64,000 nt of DNA from Azoarcus indigens (GCF_004361735.1 NZ_SNVV01000007.1:156254-220253); one strand, 5' to 3'. Shown: positions 18,945 to 28,665, counted from the stretch's first letter. The notes: a model not told the origin generated them from the letters alone. Made by a program: numbers and translations.

Positions 18945-18984
18945 GCGGCCCGCCCGGGCCGCCGGAACCAGGAGTGGAACAACG

Positions 18985-20805
18985 ATGGCCGCACCCACCG
19001 ACACCGCGCCCGCCGAGCTGCCGGACCCCAAAGAAGTCGCCAAGACCTATGCGGAGGTCGCCCAGCGCGCCTCCCACCTGATCAGCGAACACGTTCAGCG
19101 TCAGTTGAAGAAGGGCGTCGCCGCGCCGGCCGACGAACTCGGCATCGCCCAGGCCTTCATGGACATGATGGCCAAGCTGCTGGCCAATCCCTACCGCCTC
19201 GCCCAGGCACAGATGAACCTGGTGTGGGACTACTTCTCGCTGTGGCAACACTCCATGCTGCGCTTCATGGGCATGCATGCCGCGCCGGTGGCCATGCCGG
19301 AAAAGTCGGACAAGCGCTTCAAGGACGAGGAGTGGCAGGAGCATTTCCTGTTCGACTACATCAAGCAGTCCTATCTCATCGCCGCCCGTCACATCCATGA
19401 CACCGTGTGCTGCGTGGACGGCCTGGACGAGCAGACGCAGAAGAAGGTCAACTTCTACACCCGCCAGTACATCGACGCCCTGTCGCCGTCCAACTTCGCC
19501 ATCACCAACCCGGAAGTGTTCCGCGAGACGGTGCGCAGCAACGGCCAGAACCTGATCAAGGGCCTGAACAACCTGCTGCGCGACGTGGAAGACGGCGGCG
19601 GCCAGCTGCGGGTCAAGATGACCGACACCGCCGCCTTCGAGCTGGGCCGCAACGTGGCCACCACGCCGGGCAAGGTCGTGTTCCAGACCGACATGATGCA
19701 GCTGATCCAGTACACGCCCAGCACCGACAAGGTGGCCAAGCGCCCGCTGCTGATCGTGCCGCCATGGATCAACAAGTACTACATCCTCGACCTGCGCGAG
19801 AAGAACTCCTACATCAAGTGGTGCGTGGACCAGGGCCACACCGTGTTCGTGATCTCCTGGGTGAACCCGGATGAGCACCAGGCGGAGAAGACCTTCGAGT
19901 CCTACGTCAAGGAAGGCCTGGTGGCCGCGGTGGACGCCATCGAGAAGCAGACCGGCGAGAAGGAGATCAACGCCGTCGGCTACTGCCTGGGCGGCACCCT
20001 GCTCGCCACCACGCTGGCCTACCTCGCAGGCAAGAAGGAAAAGCGCATCGCCTCGGCCACCTTCTTCACCACCATGACCGACTTCACCGAGCCGGGCGAG
20101 CTGGGCGTGTTCATCGACGAAGGCCAGGTTTCCAGCCTGGAGAAGAAGATGTTCGAGCGCGGCTATCTGGAAGGCTCGGAAATGGCCGGCACCTTCAACA
20201 TGCTGCGCGCCAACGACCTCATCTGGTCCTTCGTGGTGAACAACTACCTGCTGGGCAAGGATCCCTTCCCCTTCGACCTGCTGTACTGGAACTCCGACTC
20301 CACCCGCATGCCGGCGAAGATGCACAGCTTCTACCTGCGCGCGATGTACATGGAGAACAAGCTGGTGCAGCCGGGCGGCATCGAGATCGACGGCGTGCCC
20401 ATCGACCTCGGCAAGATCAAGGTGCCCTGCTACTTCATCTCCACCATCGAAGACCACATCGCGCCGTGGAAGAGCACCTACGCCGGCGCGCGCAACTTCG
20501 GCGGACCGGTGCGCTTCGTACTCGGCGGCTCCGGCCACATCGCCGGCATCGTCAATCCGCCGGTGGCGAACAAGTACGGCTACTGGCTGAACCCGGCCGC
20601 CAAGCTGCCGGCCACCGCGGACGAATGGTTCGCCGGCGCCCAGCAGCAGGCCGGCTCCTGGTGGACCGACTGGCACGCCTGGACCACCGCCCAGGACGAC
20701 GAGCAGGTCGCCCCGCGCGATCCGGCCAAAGGCAAGCTGAAGGTGCTGGAAGAGGCGCCCGGCAGCTTCGTCAAGATCCGCGCCGACGCCCGCCACGCCG
20801 CCTGA
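18985..20805 (+). CDS. phaC: Class I poly(3-hydroxyalkanoate) synthase
   Basis: 606-residue PHA synthase that polymerises 3-hydroxyacyl-CoA into storage granules. The lipase-like box GYCLGG places the nucleophilic Cys at residue 334; the triad is completed by Asp 490 (STIEDHIAPW) and His 518 (GGSGHIAGI). Length and the single-subunit form with an N-terminal domain of about 200 residues fit class I (Cupriavidus type). Start ATG at 18985 follows CCAGGAGTGG. No phaA, phaB or phaR gene is adjacent, though a thiolase lies 2 kb away on the other strand. A strong intrinsic terminator follows the stop. Confidence 0.97.
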   Translation: MAAPTDTAPAELPDPKEVAKTYAEVAQRASHLISEHVQRQLKKGVAAPADELGIAQAFMDMMAKLLANPYRLAQAQMNLVWDYFSLWQHSMLRFMGMHAAPVAMPEKSDKRFKDEEWQEHFLFDYIKQSYLIAARHIHDTVCCVDGLDEQTQKKVNFYTRQYIDALSPSNFAITNPEVFRETVRSNGQNLIKGLNNLLRDVEDGGGQLRVKMTDTAAFELGRNVATTPGKVVFQTDMMQLIQYTPSTDKVAKRPLLIVPPWINKYYILDLREKNSYIKWCVDQGHTVFVISWVNPDEHQAEKTFESYVKEGLVAAVDAIEKQTGEKEINAVGYCLGGTLLATTLAYLAGKKEKRIASATFFTTMTDFTEPGELGVFIDEGQVSSLEKKMFERGYLEGSEMAGTFNMLRANDLIWSFVVNNYLLGKDPFPFDLLYWNSDSTRMPAKMHSFYLRAMYMENKLVQPGGIEIDGVPIDLGKIKVPCYFISTIEDHIAPWKSTYAGARNFGGPVRFVLGGSGHIAGIVNPPVANKYGYWLNPAAKLPATADEWFAGAQQQAGSWWTDWHAWTTAQDDEQVAPRDPAKGKLKVLEEAPGSFVKIRADARHAA

Positions 20806-20823
20806 TCCGGCCGCGGCGGCAAC

Positions 20824-20853
20824 AAGGGGAAGGGGCAACCCTTCCCTTTTTTT
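20824..20853 (+). terminator. Intrinsic terminator after phaC
   Basis: Perfect 8-bp stem GGGAAGGG (20827-20834) and CCCTTCCC (20839-20846) with a GCAA loop, flanked by A-U extendable pairs and followed by seven T residues. It lies 20 bases after the phaC stop. Confidence 0.95.
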
Positions 20854-20910
20854 CGTTTCATGCTTCCTCCCGCGTTCCCCCTCACTCCTTCACCCGCAGG
20901 CCGACTCCGC

Positions 20911-21360
20911 ATGCTCCACCGCCTCGTACTCGACACCAACACGGTGATGGCCTTGTGGCACTTCCGCGACCCCAAGCTTGCGCCGCTGGCCGAGGCCATC
21001 GCCGCCGGCCAGGTGAACCTGTTCTCCCGTACGGATGCGCTGGAAGAGCTGCGCCGGGTGCTGGCCTACCGCCAGTTCGAGATTGCCGCCGAGCGCCAGG
21101 CCGAGTTGCTGGACGGTTACCGCGCCCGCCTCGACCAGGCGGACGTCGCACCCACCGAGCTTGAGCTCCCCGCCTGCCGTGACCGCGACGACCAGAAGTT
21201 CCTCGAAATCGCCGCCGCCAGCGCCACCCACCTGCTGACCCGCGACAAGGCGCTGCTGAAGCTGGCGCGCCACCGCCTGCTGCGGGAGCGCTTCCTCATC
21301 CTCACGCCTGAGCGCTACTGCCTGCTGCTGGTGGAAGCCGCCGTTCAGCCGCCGGTCTGA
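20911..21360 (+). CDS. PIN-domain protein (COG1569-type putative toxin)
   Basis: 149-residue PIN-like nuclease domain. The acidic active-site residues are in VLDTNTVMAL, ALEELRRVL, and DQKFLEIAAASATHLLTRDK. Such proteins are often toxins of type II systems, but no partner antitoxin ORF is evident upstream; the preceding gene is phaC with its terminator. The ATG at 20911 is preferred to one 51 bases upstream because the PIN core begins at once. The last 16 bases overlap the convergent BtuF-like gene. Confidence 0.85.
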   Translation: MLHRLVLDTNTVMALWHFRDPKLAPLAEAIAAGQVNLFSRTDALEELRRVLAYRQFEIAAERQAELLDGYRARLDQADVAPTELELPACRDRDDQKFLEIAAASATHLLTRDKALLKLARHRLLRERFLILTPERYCLLLVEAAVQPPV

Positions 21361-22169
21361 ACTCCCGGCCGCGCCACCGCGCGCCGCAAGCGCGCCAGGT
21401 AGTGCAGCCCGGCCGCCGCCCGGCTGCCGTACCAGGAGCAATACTCGCCATCCACCGCCATGGCCGGCCGGCCGCACAGCGCGGTCACCTCGGCCAGATG
21501 CGCCTCGCCGAAGCGGTAAGGCTCGGACGACAGCAGCACCCGTTGCACCTCGCCCAGCCAAGGCGCCCGCCAGTCGATCTCCGGATAGCGCGGCTCGGTA
21601 GCCGCCGGCAGCGTCTGCCAGCCCACCGCCGCCAGCATCGCTGCGATGTAGGTCGCCGGCGACACCGCCATCCAGGGCTGGCGCCAGATCAGGTAGAGCA
21701 CCTTCTCCGGCGGCAGTCCAGCCGCGGTGGCGGCAGCTTCGGCGATGGCGGCCTGCAGCGCCCGCGTCAGCGCCGCGGCTTCCTCCATGCGGCCGAAGAT
21801 GCCGCCGAACAGCCGGTACAGGCCGAAGTTGTCCGCCGGCATGCAGGGATGAGTGACGATCACCGTCGGCACGAAGGCAGCCAACGCCTCCACCGTATCG
21901 CGCCGGTTCTCATCGATGTTCACCACCAGGTGGGTGGGGGCCAGCGTCCGCACCGCCTCCACCTTCACATCCTTGGTACCGCCGACCTTGGGAATGCGGC
22001 GCAGCGTGTCGCGCGGATGGATGCAGAAGCCGGTACGGCCCACCAGCCGGTCGGCGAGACCGAGTTCGCACAGCAACTCGGTCAGCGAGGGCACCAGGGA
22101 GACGATGCGCGGCTCGCCGGTGGCCAGCGTGTGAATCTGGCCCAAGGCATCCAGCAATGCTTCGCTCAT
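21345..22169 (-). CDS. Cobalamin/iron-siderophore-binding protein-like (BtuF fold)
   Basis: 274-residue protein of the helical-backbone metal receptor superfamily. Motifs include RIVSLVPSLTELLCELGLAD, GRTGFCIHP, KVGGTKDVKVEAV and WMAVSPATYIAAML, as in BtuF-type binding proteins. No signal peptide is visible at the chosen ATG (22169), so it may be cytoplasmic; cytosolic members of this group exist and their role is not settled. No BtuC or BtuD gene is next to it. Overlaps the convergent PIN gene by 16 bases. Confidence 0.82.
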   Translation of the reverse strand: MSEALLDALGQIHTLATGEPRIVSLVPSLTELLCELGLADRLVGRTGFCIHPRDTLRRIPKVGGTKDVKVEAVRTLAPTHLVVNIDENRRDTVEALAAFVPTVIVTHPCMPADNFGLYRLFGGIFGRMEEAAALTRALQAAIAEAAATAAGLPPEKVLYLIWRQPWMAVSPATYIAAMLAAVGWQTLPAATEPRYPEIDWRAPWLGEVQRVLLSSEPYRFGEAHLAEVTALCGRPAMAVDGEYCSWYGSRAAAGLHYLARLRRAVARPGVQTGG

Positions 22170-22284
22170 GGCGCGGCCTCGCGGTTCGGGTATGGATGGA
22201 AGGGAAGCCGCATTCTGGCGGGCGAAAAACGCCTCGGCCACCGGCCCGCTTGATCCTGCGCCCCGAGGATCAGGCAGAAATGCG

Positions 22285-24033
22285 TCAATCCCCCAGCGCG
22301 ACACCTTCGCGCCGGGGGTCCGCGCCGCCGCTCAGGCCGCTCTCGTCGATCAGGATGCCGTGCAGGCCGCTGGGCTGATCGCCCACGTTCACCGTGTGTC
22401 CCAAGGAACGCAGCCCGTCCGCCAGCGGCACCAACGCGCTGCCGTGCTCCAACTCGGTCTGGCGGTTACGGCTGCCCATGTTCGGCAGCGCGATGGCCTG
22501 CTGCACGTCCAGCCCCCAGTCGAGCACGCCGACCAGCGTCTTGGCGACGTAGTTGATGATGGCCGACCCGCCGGGCGAGCCAATCAGCAGATAAGGCTGT
22601 TCGCCGCGGAACACCACCATCGGCGCCATCGCACTGCGCGGCCGTTTGCCCGGCTGCACCCGGTTGGCGATGGGACGTCCCTCGGCATCCCTTGGCAACA
22701 GCGAGAAATCGGTGAGCTGGTTGTTGAGCAGGAAGCCGCGCACGAAGATCTTGCTGCCGAAGGCGGCCTCTATGGTGGTGGTCATGCTCAGCGCATTGCC
22801 CTCGCCGTCTACCGCGACGAGATGGCTGGTGGAGGGCTGCGCGGCGGTGGCGTCCTCGCCCGGCGCCATCTGCGCGCCCGCCGGCAAGCCGGGCAAGGCG
22901 CGGCCCATGCTGCGGCGGGGAGAGATCAGCGCCGCGCGGGTAGCAAGGTAGTCGGCGGCCAGCAGCCCGGCCACCGGCACCGCGACAAAGTCCGGATCGG
23001 CGACGTAGCGCTCGCGGTCGGCATAGGCCAGGCGGCCAGCTTCGGCGAAGTAATGCACCGCCTGCACCGAATCCGGAGCCAGCCGCGCCATCGGCTGCGG
23101 CTCCAGCATGCCCAGCATCTGCAGCACCGCAAGCGGCCCGGAAGTGGGCGGCGGCGGGCCACACAGGCGATAGCCGCGATAGTTGCCACACAAGGGCGGG
23201 CGCTGCAGCGCGCGGTAGCCCGCAAGATCGGCCGCGGCCAGATCGCCGGGGCGCGGATGCGCGCGCACCGCGGCGACGATGTCATCGGCGATGTCGCCGC
23301 GATAGAAGGCATCCGCGCCCCCTGCCGCCACCCGGCGCAGCACCTCGGCAAGAGCCGGGTTGCGCAGGCGGTGGCCGACCGGCCAGGGACGCCCCTCGCC
23401 ATCCAGGAAGTAAGCGGCCGCCGACGGCTGCTCCGCCAGCGCTGGCGTGGCGGCGATCAAGGCATGCAGGCGCGGCGACACCGCAAAACCCTCCTCGGCA
23501 AGCGCGACGGCCGGCGCGAACAGCGCCGCCCAAGGCAGACGGCCATGCTGGCGATGGGCCATCTCCAGCGCCCGCAGCAGGCCGGGCGTGCCGACCGACA
23601 GGCCGCTGTTCATCGCGGCGCGGAAGGGCAAGGCGCGGCCTTCCGGCACAAAGCGGTCCTCGCGCGCGGCAGCCGGCGCCGTCTCGCGGCCGTCTATCAC
23701 GCTCAGGCGCCTGTCCGCCGCCTGCCAGTGCAGCAGGAAACCACCGCCGCCGATGCCCGAGGACTGCGGCTCCACCAGGTTCAGCACCAGCTGCATGGCG
23801 ATGCCGGCATCCACCGCGCTGCCGCCCTGCCGCAGTACGGCCAGCCCCGCCTGCGCCGCCAGCGGATGCGCGGCAGCAACCATATGGCGCTGGGCCCGCA
23901 CCAACACCTTGGTGACAGCGGCGGTGGCCGGCTCGGGATGACGCGACTCGTCCGAGGCGGGGGCTGCCAGGGGCGACAGCGCCAGCACCAGAGCCAGGAG
24001 CGGGCGGTGGATCGTGTGGGAGAAAGGCGTCAC
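22285..24033 (-). CDS. ggt: Gamma-glutamyltransferase
   Basis: 582-residue periplasmic Ntn-hydrolase proenzyme that cleaves glutathione and transfers gamma-glutamyl groups. Signal peptide at residues 1-28 (RPLLALVLALSPLAAPAS). The self-cleavage/nucleophilic Thr lies in QPSTSHLVAVD at about residue 402, which predicts large and small subunits. GSAVDAGIAMQLVLNLVEPQ and LIGSPGGSAIINYV are diagnostic. The start is taken as GTG at 24033, because it gives a clean signal peptide; the next upstream in-frame start would add 46 residues of Arg-rich sequence. The small Ntn subunit is complete. Confidence 0.94.
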   Translation of the reverse strand: MTPFSHTIHRPLLALVLALSPLAAPASDESRHPEPATAAVTKVLVRAQRHMVAAAHPLAAQAGLAVLRQGGSAVDAGIAMQLVLNLVEPQSSGIGGGGFLLHWQAADRRLSVIDGRETAPAAAREDRFVPEGRALPFRAAMNSGLSVGTPGLLRALEMAHRQHGRLPWAALFAPAVALAEEGFAVSPRLHALIAATPALAEQPSAAAYFLDGEGRPWPVGHRLRNPALAEVLRRVAAGGADAFYRGDIADDIVAAVRAHPRPGDLAAADLAGYRALQRPPLCGNYRGYRLCGPPPPTSGPLAVLQMLGMLEPQPMARLAPDSVQAVHYFAEAGRLAYADRERYVADPDFVAVPVAGLLAADYLATRAALISPRRSMGRALPGLPAGAQMAPGEDATAAQPSTSHLVAVDGEGNALSMTTTIEAAFGSKIFVRGFLLNNQLTDFSLLPRDAEGRPIANRVQPGKRPRSAMAPMVVFRGEQPYLLIGSPGGSAIINYVAKTLVGVLDWGLDVQQAIALPNMGSRNRQTELEHGSALVPLADGLRSLGHTVNVGDQPSGLHGILIDESGLSGGADPRREGVALGD

Positions 24034-24233
24034 GAAGCGCGTCTTCCGCGGCGGGGAACAGCGCGCATGATGGCGCGGAATTTTCTCCGCGGCCACGGAA
24101 AGAGGGGTGGATCGCGATTGCTGCGGGGCAGGCGCACCAGAGCAGGCCTGGCTCTCAGGGGCGCAGGCCATTCAAGCGCCGCCCCTCCAACGAGGAGAGA
24201 GAACAGATCTCCCCTCGCTGAACAGCCCTGTAC

Positions 24234-24650
24234 CTAGACCAGCGAGCGCCCCATCACGATCTCCACCGCTTCCCGCTCGGTGATGCGCACCGTGGCGTTC
24301 ACGATCACATGGGTCACCAGCCAGTCCTGCAGGCGGAACAGGCCGTCGTCCTTCACCTCGACGAACTGGCAGCCGGCCAGGCCGCCCTCCGGCGAGGCGG
24401 AGTGGCTGACCACGGCGGCGGTACCGCGGATCTCGTCCGGCACGCCCTCGCGCACCAGCGTGAAGTGGAAAGGCTGGCCGGCCGGCGGCGGCGTGGTCGC
24501 CGGCATGGAGAAGCCTTCCAGGGAAAGATCGTTGAGCGCGATGCGTTCGCCGTCCAGCATCACCCAGAAGCAGGGCTCGCCCCGACGCAGGGCGAGGAAA
24601 CGCTGACGGCCGCGCCGTTCCTGTGCATCGTTGGTCACCGCAGTCGTCAT
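24234..24650 (-). CDS. PilZ-domain protein
   Basis: 138-residue cytoplasmic protein with a PilZ domain. The c-di-GMP-binding residues RQRFLALR (RxxxR type) and NDLSLEG (D/NxSxxG type) are at about residues 15-45. It probably responds to c-di-GMP made by cyclases such as the PAS-GGDEF protein at 47858-48787. It stands alone between ggt and an SDR gene. The C-terminal segment after residue 100 is not of a recognised type. Confidence 0.88.
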   Translation of the reverse strand: MTTAVTNDAQERRGRQRFLALRRGEPCFWVMLDGERIALNDLSLEGFSMPATTPPPAGQPFHFTLVREGVPDEIRGTAAVVSHSASPEGGLAGCQFVEVKDDGLFRLQDWLVTHVIVNATVRITEREAVEIVMGRSLV

Positions 24651-24734
24651 GCTGGTCGATCTCCGTCGCTCGGAATGCTATGCATATTAGCCAAAAGGTC
24701 ATAACCCGGCTGCGGGCATGGATCACGCCGGCGC

Positions 24735-25532
24735 TTACAGTGGCAGGCCCCGCGGCTTGCGGCCGGCGCGGGCGAAGGCAGCGTCGAAGCAGGCGTTGGG
24801 CAGCAGGCGCAGCAGCTTGGCGACCACGCCCATCTGCCAGGGCACCACGCTGTAGCTGCGGCCGGCGGCAATTACCCTGGCGATGCGGCGCGCCGCTTCG
24901 TCGGCCGGCAGCAGGAAGGGCATGGGGTAGGAGTTCACCGCCGTCATCGGCGTTTCGACATAGCCGGGCGCCACGGTACACACCCGCAGGCCGCTGCCAT
25001 GCAGTTCCACCCGCAGGCTTTCCAGGTAGGCGATGGCCGCCGCCTTGGAGGCGCTGTAGGCGCCGGCGCCGGGCAGGCCCCGGATGCCGGCGACCGAGGC
25101 GATGCCCACCAGCCGGCCGTTGCCGCGGCTGCGCATGGCGGGCAGAAAGGGCTGGAAGGTGGCGACCATGCCGAGCACGTTGGTCCGCAGCACCTTGTCG
25201 AAGGCGTCCAGGTCTTCAGCGTATTCGGTCAGCGTGCCGACGGAGACGCCGGCGTTGGCGATGACGATGTCCGGCGTGCCGGCCTGGGCGGTGAAGGCGG
25301 CGGCGGCCCCGCGCATCGCCGCCGCATCACCGACGTCGGCGACATGCACCGTGTGGCTGACACCGGCTGCCGCCGGCAGCGCGGCCCGCAATGCCTCCAG
25401 CGCGTCGGCACGGCGGGCGACCAGGCCCACGGTGGCGCCGGCGGCGGCGTAGTGCTGCGCCAGCGCGGCGCCCAGGCCGCTGGAGGCGCCGGTGAGGAAG
25501 ACGCGCGCCCCGGCCGGGGAAAGCGTGGACAC
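24735..25532 (-). CDS. Short-chain dehydrogenase/reductase
   Basis: 265-residue classical SDR. Rossmann motif TGASSGLG at residues 14-21, NAG in VIANAGVSVG, catalytic Ser in IASVAG and the YxxxK motif as YSASK (about residue 160). NADP preference is suggested by the Arg pair in VARRADAL. Substrate is unknown. The gene lies 16 bases after dsbA on the same strand, forming the tail of an argS-SPOR-dsbA-SDR run that recurs in betaproteobacteria (recalled, not checked). Confidence 0.92.
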   Translation of the reverse strand: MSTLSPAGARVFLTGASSGLGAALAQHYAAAGATVGLVARRADALEALRAALPAAAGVSHTVHVADVGDAAAMRGAAAAFTAQAGTPDIVIANAGVSVGTLTEYAEDLDAFDKVLRTNVLGMVATFQPFLPAMRSRGNGRLVGIASVAGIRGLPGAGAYSASKAAAIAYLESLRVELHGSGLRVCTVAPGYVETPMTAVNSYPMPFLLPADEAARRIARVIAAGRSYSVVPWQMGVVAKLLRLLPNACFDAAFARAGRKPRGLPL

Positions 25533-25547
25533 GGGGCGCGAGCGGGA

Positions 25548-26183
25548 TCAGCCGCGGCTGCGGACGATGAGCTGATCCACCGTCTTCAGCAGGTTGTCGT
25601 AGCCGCCGGCGGTGCTGGCGGAGGCCAGGTAGCGGCCATTCACCGCCATCAGCGGTACGCCGTTCACCCGGTAGCTGGCGGCGATCTGGGCAAGGCGGGA
25701 CAGGCGCGACTGCACGCCGAAGGACTTCCAGGCTTCGTTGAACTTGACCTTGTCGATGCCGCGCTTGGCCACCCACTCCAGCAGCACCGCCTCGTCGTGC
25801 AGCGGCACGCGGTCTTCATGCAGGGCGGCGAACACCGCGGCGTGCTGGCGGTTCACCTCGCCCAGCGCTTCCAGGGTGACGTAGAGCTTGGCGTAGGCCG
25901 TCCAGTCCGGGCGGTTGAAGGTGATGGGCACGCGGACGAAGTTCACATCCGCCGGCAGGGCCTTTACCCAGCGCTCCAGCAGCGGCTCGAAATCGTGGCA
26001 ATGCGGGCAGCCGTAGGAGAAGAACTCGATGACTTCCACCTTGCCCTGGACTTCCGTCGGCACCGGCGTGGGCAGGGTGCGGAAGGAAGCGCCTCCGGCG
26101 CTGTCCGCCGCCAGAACGGTTGCGGCGGGGCTGGCGAGAACGGCGAGGGCGGCAAGCTGTTGCAGGGCGGTGCGGCGATTCAT
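25548..26183 (-). CDS. dsbA: Thiol:disulfide interchange protein DsbA
   Basis: 211-residue periplasmic dithiol oxidase that introduces disulfides into exported proteins. Signal peptide at residues 1-26 (MNRRTALQQLAALAVLASPA). Active site CPHC in FFSYGCPHCHDFEPLL, and the cis-Pro loop in YRVNGVPLMAVNG. The ATG at 26183 is preferred to the one six codons upstream because it gives a compact signal peptide and has a GGGGGA sequence before it. The length fits DsbA. Confidence 0.94.
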   Translation of the reverse strand: MNRRTALQQLAALAVLASPAATVLAADSAGGASFRTLPTPVPTEVQGKVEVIEFFSYGCPHCHDFEPLLERWVKALPADVNFVRVPITFNRPDWTAYAKLYVTLEALGEVNRQHAAVFAALHEDRVPLHDEAVLLEWVAKRGIDKVKFNEAWKSFGVQSRLSRLAQIAASYRVNGVPLMAVNGRYLASASTAGGYDNLLKTVDQLIVRSRG

Positions 26184-26277
26184 GGGGGACTCCCGGGTCA
26201 ATGACGAGACTCAGACGTGGGACGGGCGCCGGCGTTCCGTGGAACGCCGGCGATTTTCGGCTGGCTCCGGCTGGGGC

Positions 26278-26883
26278 TCAGGGGCCGGTACGGCTGACGG
26301 TGGCGTTGAAGCCGGCCTCGGCCAGGCGGGAACGCACCGGGTTCATCTCTTCCGGCTTGCTGAAGGGGCCGACGCGCACCCGGTGGATGGTGCGGCCATC
26401 CGGCAGCTGGCCACGCTGGGCGCTGGCCTCGATGCCGGCCAGCGCCAGCCGGGCCTTGAGGTTATCCGCCTCGGACGGGTTCTCGAAGGCGCCGATCTGC
26501 AGGTAGATGCGCTCCTGCGGCTTCTCCGGCGTGGGCGTGGCCAGCGGCGGCACCTGCACCGCGGCCGGCTGCACCGGTGCCTGCTGGCTGGGCACGTTGT
26601 CGCCCTGCGGCAGGATCTTGTAGAACTCGAAGTCCTGCTTCACCACCGGCCGGTCGCCCGGCTTGCCCGGCAGCGCGGCCGGAGCCTGTTCGCCGCCCGG
26701 CAGGCGCTGGGGCGAAGAGGGCGGCACCGCCTGGAAGGGATTCGCCCGGGTGAAATACCAGGCCGCGCCAGCGGCGATCAGCGCGCCGATGACCAGGCCG
26801 ATGAAGATGCCGATCAGGGTGCTGCCGCCGCTGCGCGCGGGCGCACGGGCGGGTTTGCGGGCGGGCTTGCGATCTCGACTCAC
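26278..26883 (-). CDS. SPOR-domain membrane protein (FtsN-like)
   Basis: 201-residue protein with a basic cytoplasmic N-terminus, one membrane segment (about residues 22-44), a Pro/Gln/Ala-rich periplasmic linker and a C-terminal SPOR domain (YLQIGAFENPSEADNLKARL to the end) that binds denuded peptidoglycan at septa. Architecture is that of FtsN/DedD. It is followed by dsbA and preceded by argS, a position often annotated as a sporulation-domain or FtsN-like gene. Role in division is inferred from architecture. Confidence 0.9.
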   Translation of the reverse strand: MSRDRKPARKPARAPARSGGSTLIGIFIGLVIGALIAAGAAWYFTRANPFQAVPPSSPQRLPGGEQAPAALPGKPGDRPVVKQDFEFYKILPQGDNVPSQQAPVQPAAVQVPPLATPTPEKPQERIYLQIGAFENPSEADNLKARLALAGIEASAQRGQLPDGRTIHRVRVGPFSKPEEMNPVRSRLAEAGFNATVSRTGP

Positions 26884-26898
26884 GAACGGCTCCGGGGA

Positions 26899-28665
26899 TT
26901 ACATCGAGGCGGGGGCGGACACCCCCAGCAGGGCCAGGCCGCTGGCGAGCACCTGGCGGATGGCGGCGGCCAGCGCCAGGCGGGCCAGCTTCAGCCCCTC
27001 GTCTTCCACCAGCATGCGCTCGGCGTTGTACCAGCTGTGGAAATCCCCGGCGAGGTCCTTCAGGTAGAAGGCGATCTGGTGCGGCGCGTAGTCGGCGGCG
27101 GCGTTCTGGACCACTTCCGGGAAGGTGGACAGGCGGGCGCACAGCGCCAGTTCGCGCTCGTTCTCCAGCCGCTCCAGCGCCGCGCCGGCCAGCTCGGCCG
27201 CCTCGCCGCCCCACTTGGTGTCCAGCACCGAGCAGACGCGGGCATGGGCGTACTGGATGTAGTACACCGGGTTCTCGTTGCTCTGGCTCTTGGCGAGGTC
27301 GAGGTCGAAGTCCAGGTGCTGGTCGGACTTGCGCAGCACGTAGAAAAAGCGGCAAGCGTCGTTGCCGACTTCGCTGCGCAGTTCGCGCAGGGTGACGAAC
27401 TCGCCGGAGCGGGTGGACATCGAGGTCTTCTGGCCGTCGCGGTAGAGCACCGCGAACTGCACCAACGCCACTTCCAGCTTCTCCGGCGGCAGACCGAGCG
27501 CGGCGATGGCGCCCTTCACCCGCGGGATGTAGCCGTGGTGGTCGGCGCCCCAGATGTCGATCATGCGGTCGAAGCCGCGCTCGTACTTGTTCAGGTGGTA
27601 GGCGATGTCGGAGGCGAAATAGGTGTAGAGGCCGTTCTCGCGCTGCACGACACGGTCCTTCTCGTCGCCGAAGGCGGTGGAGCGGAACCACTTGGCGCCG
27701 TCCTGCAGGTAGATGTGGCCGCGCTGCTCCAGCTCGGTCACCGCGCGCTCCACCAGGCCGGTGTCGAACAGGCTCTTCTCGGAGAACCACTTGTCGAAGC
27801 GGACGCCGAACTCCTGCAGATCCTCGCGGCCGTCGCCCAGCTGTTCGTTGAGGGCGAAGCCGTGTACCCAGGCGTAGTCCTGGCCAAGCAGCTGCTTGGC
27901 GTTGGCGATCAGCGCGTCCAGGTGCAGCTCGCGCTGCTGCTTGGCTTCGTCGTCCTTGCGGTCGGCGGTCGGCAGGCCGGGCGTGCCGGCCAGCAGCTGG
28001 GTCACGGTGACGCGGGCGAAGCGGTCGCCATGGGCGCTGGCCATCTCGCGCCCCATGTCCTTCACATAGTCGCCCTGGTAGGCGTTGGGCGGAAAGTCGA
28101 TGTGGATGCCGAACTCGGCGAGGTAGCGCAGCCAGGTGGACAGCGCCAGGATGTCCATCTGCCGGCCGGCGTCATTGACGTAGTATTCGCGGCTCACGGT
28201 GTAGCCGGCGAAGTCCAGCACGTCCGACAGCGAGGCACCGTAGGCAGCGCCACGGCCGTGGCCGACGTGCAGCGGGCCGGTGGGGTTGGCGGAAACGAAC
28301 TCCACCTGCACCTTGCAGGCCTTGTCCGCGCCGCGGCCGAAATCGGCGCCGCGCTTCAGCACCTCGGCAACCACGCTGGTCTTGCTGCCGGCGGCCAGGG
28401 TGAAGTTGATGAAGCCGGCACCGGCCACCTCGGTCTTCACTACCAGCGGCGAGGGCGGCAGCTCAGCCAGCAGCAGGGCGGCAAGGTCGCGCGGGCTGCG
28501 CTTGAGCGGCTTGGCCAGTTGCAGGGCCAGGTTGGTGGCAAAATCGCCATGGCTCGCCTGCTTGGGGCGTTCCAGCACGATGGGGGTGGCGGCCAGCTCC
28601 GGCGCCACGCTCTTCAGTGCGGTTTGCAGGAGTTCGGTCAGCAGGACTTTGGGATCGGCGCTCAT
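26899..28665 (-). CDS. argS: Arginyl-tRNA synthetase
   Basis: 588-residue class I aminoacyl-tRNA synthetase. N-terminal ArgRS-specific tRNA-binding domain (ASHGDFATNLAL), HIGH-type motif PTGPLHVGHGRGAAYG at about residues 125-140, KMSKS-like loop KTSMSTRSG, and C-terminal anticodon-binding domain. ATG at 28665 follows CGCGAGTGCC and gives the usual ArgRS start; upstream in-frame starts are intergenic. First gene of the argS-SPOR-dsbA-SDR run. Confidence 0.97.
   Translation of the reverse strand: MSADPKVLLTELLQTALKSVAPELAATPIVLERPKQASHGDFATNLALQLAKPLKRSPRDLAALLLAELPPSPLVVKTEVAGAGFINFTLAAGSKTSVVAEVLKRGADFGRGADKACKVQVEFVSANPTGPLHVGHGRGAAYGASLSDVLDFAGYTVSREYYVNDAGRQMDILALSTWLRYLAEFGIHIDFPPNAYQGDYVKDMGREMASAHGDRFARVTVTQLLAGTPGLPTADRKDDEAKQQRELHLDALIANAKQLLGQDYAWVHGFALNEQLGDGREDLQEFGVRFDKWFSEKSLFDTGLVERAVTELEQRGHIYLQDGAKWFRSTAFGDEKDRVVQRENGLYTYFASDIAYHLNKYERGFDRMIDIWGADHHGYIPRVKGAIAALGLPPEKLEVALVQFAVLYRDGQKTSMSTRSGEFVTLRELRSEVGNDACRFFYVLRKSDQHLDFDLDLAKSQSNENPVYYIQYAHARVCSVLDTKWGGEAAELAGAALERLENERELALCARLSTFPEVVQNAAADYAPHQIAFYLKDLAGDFHSWYNAERMLVEDEGLKLARLALAAAIRQVLASGLALLGVSAPASM

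Noticed and set aside
20911..21360. PIN protein as part of a toxin-antitoxin pair
   Set aside because: No antitoxin-like ORF lies up- or downstream on the same strand; phaC with a terminator precedes it, so it is listed only as a PIN protein.
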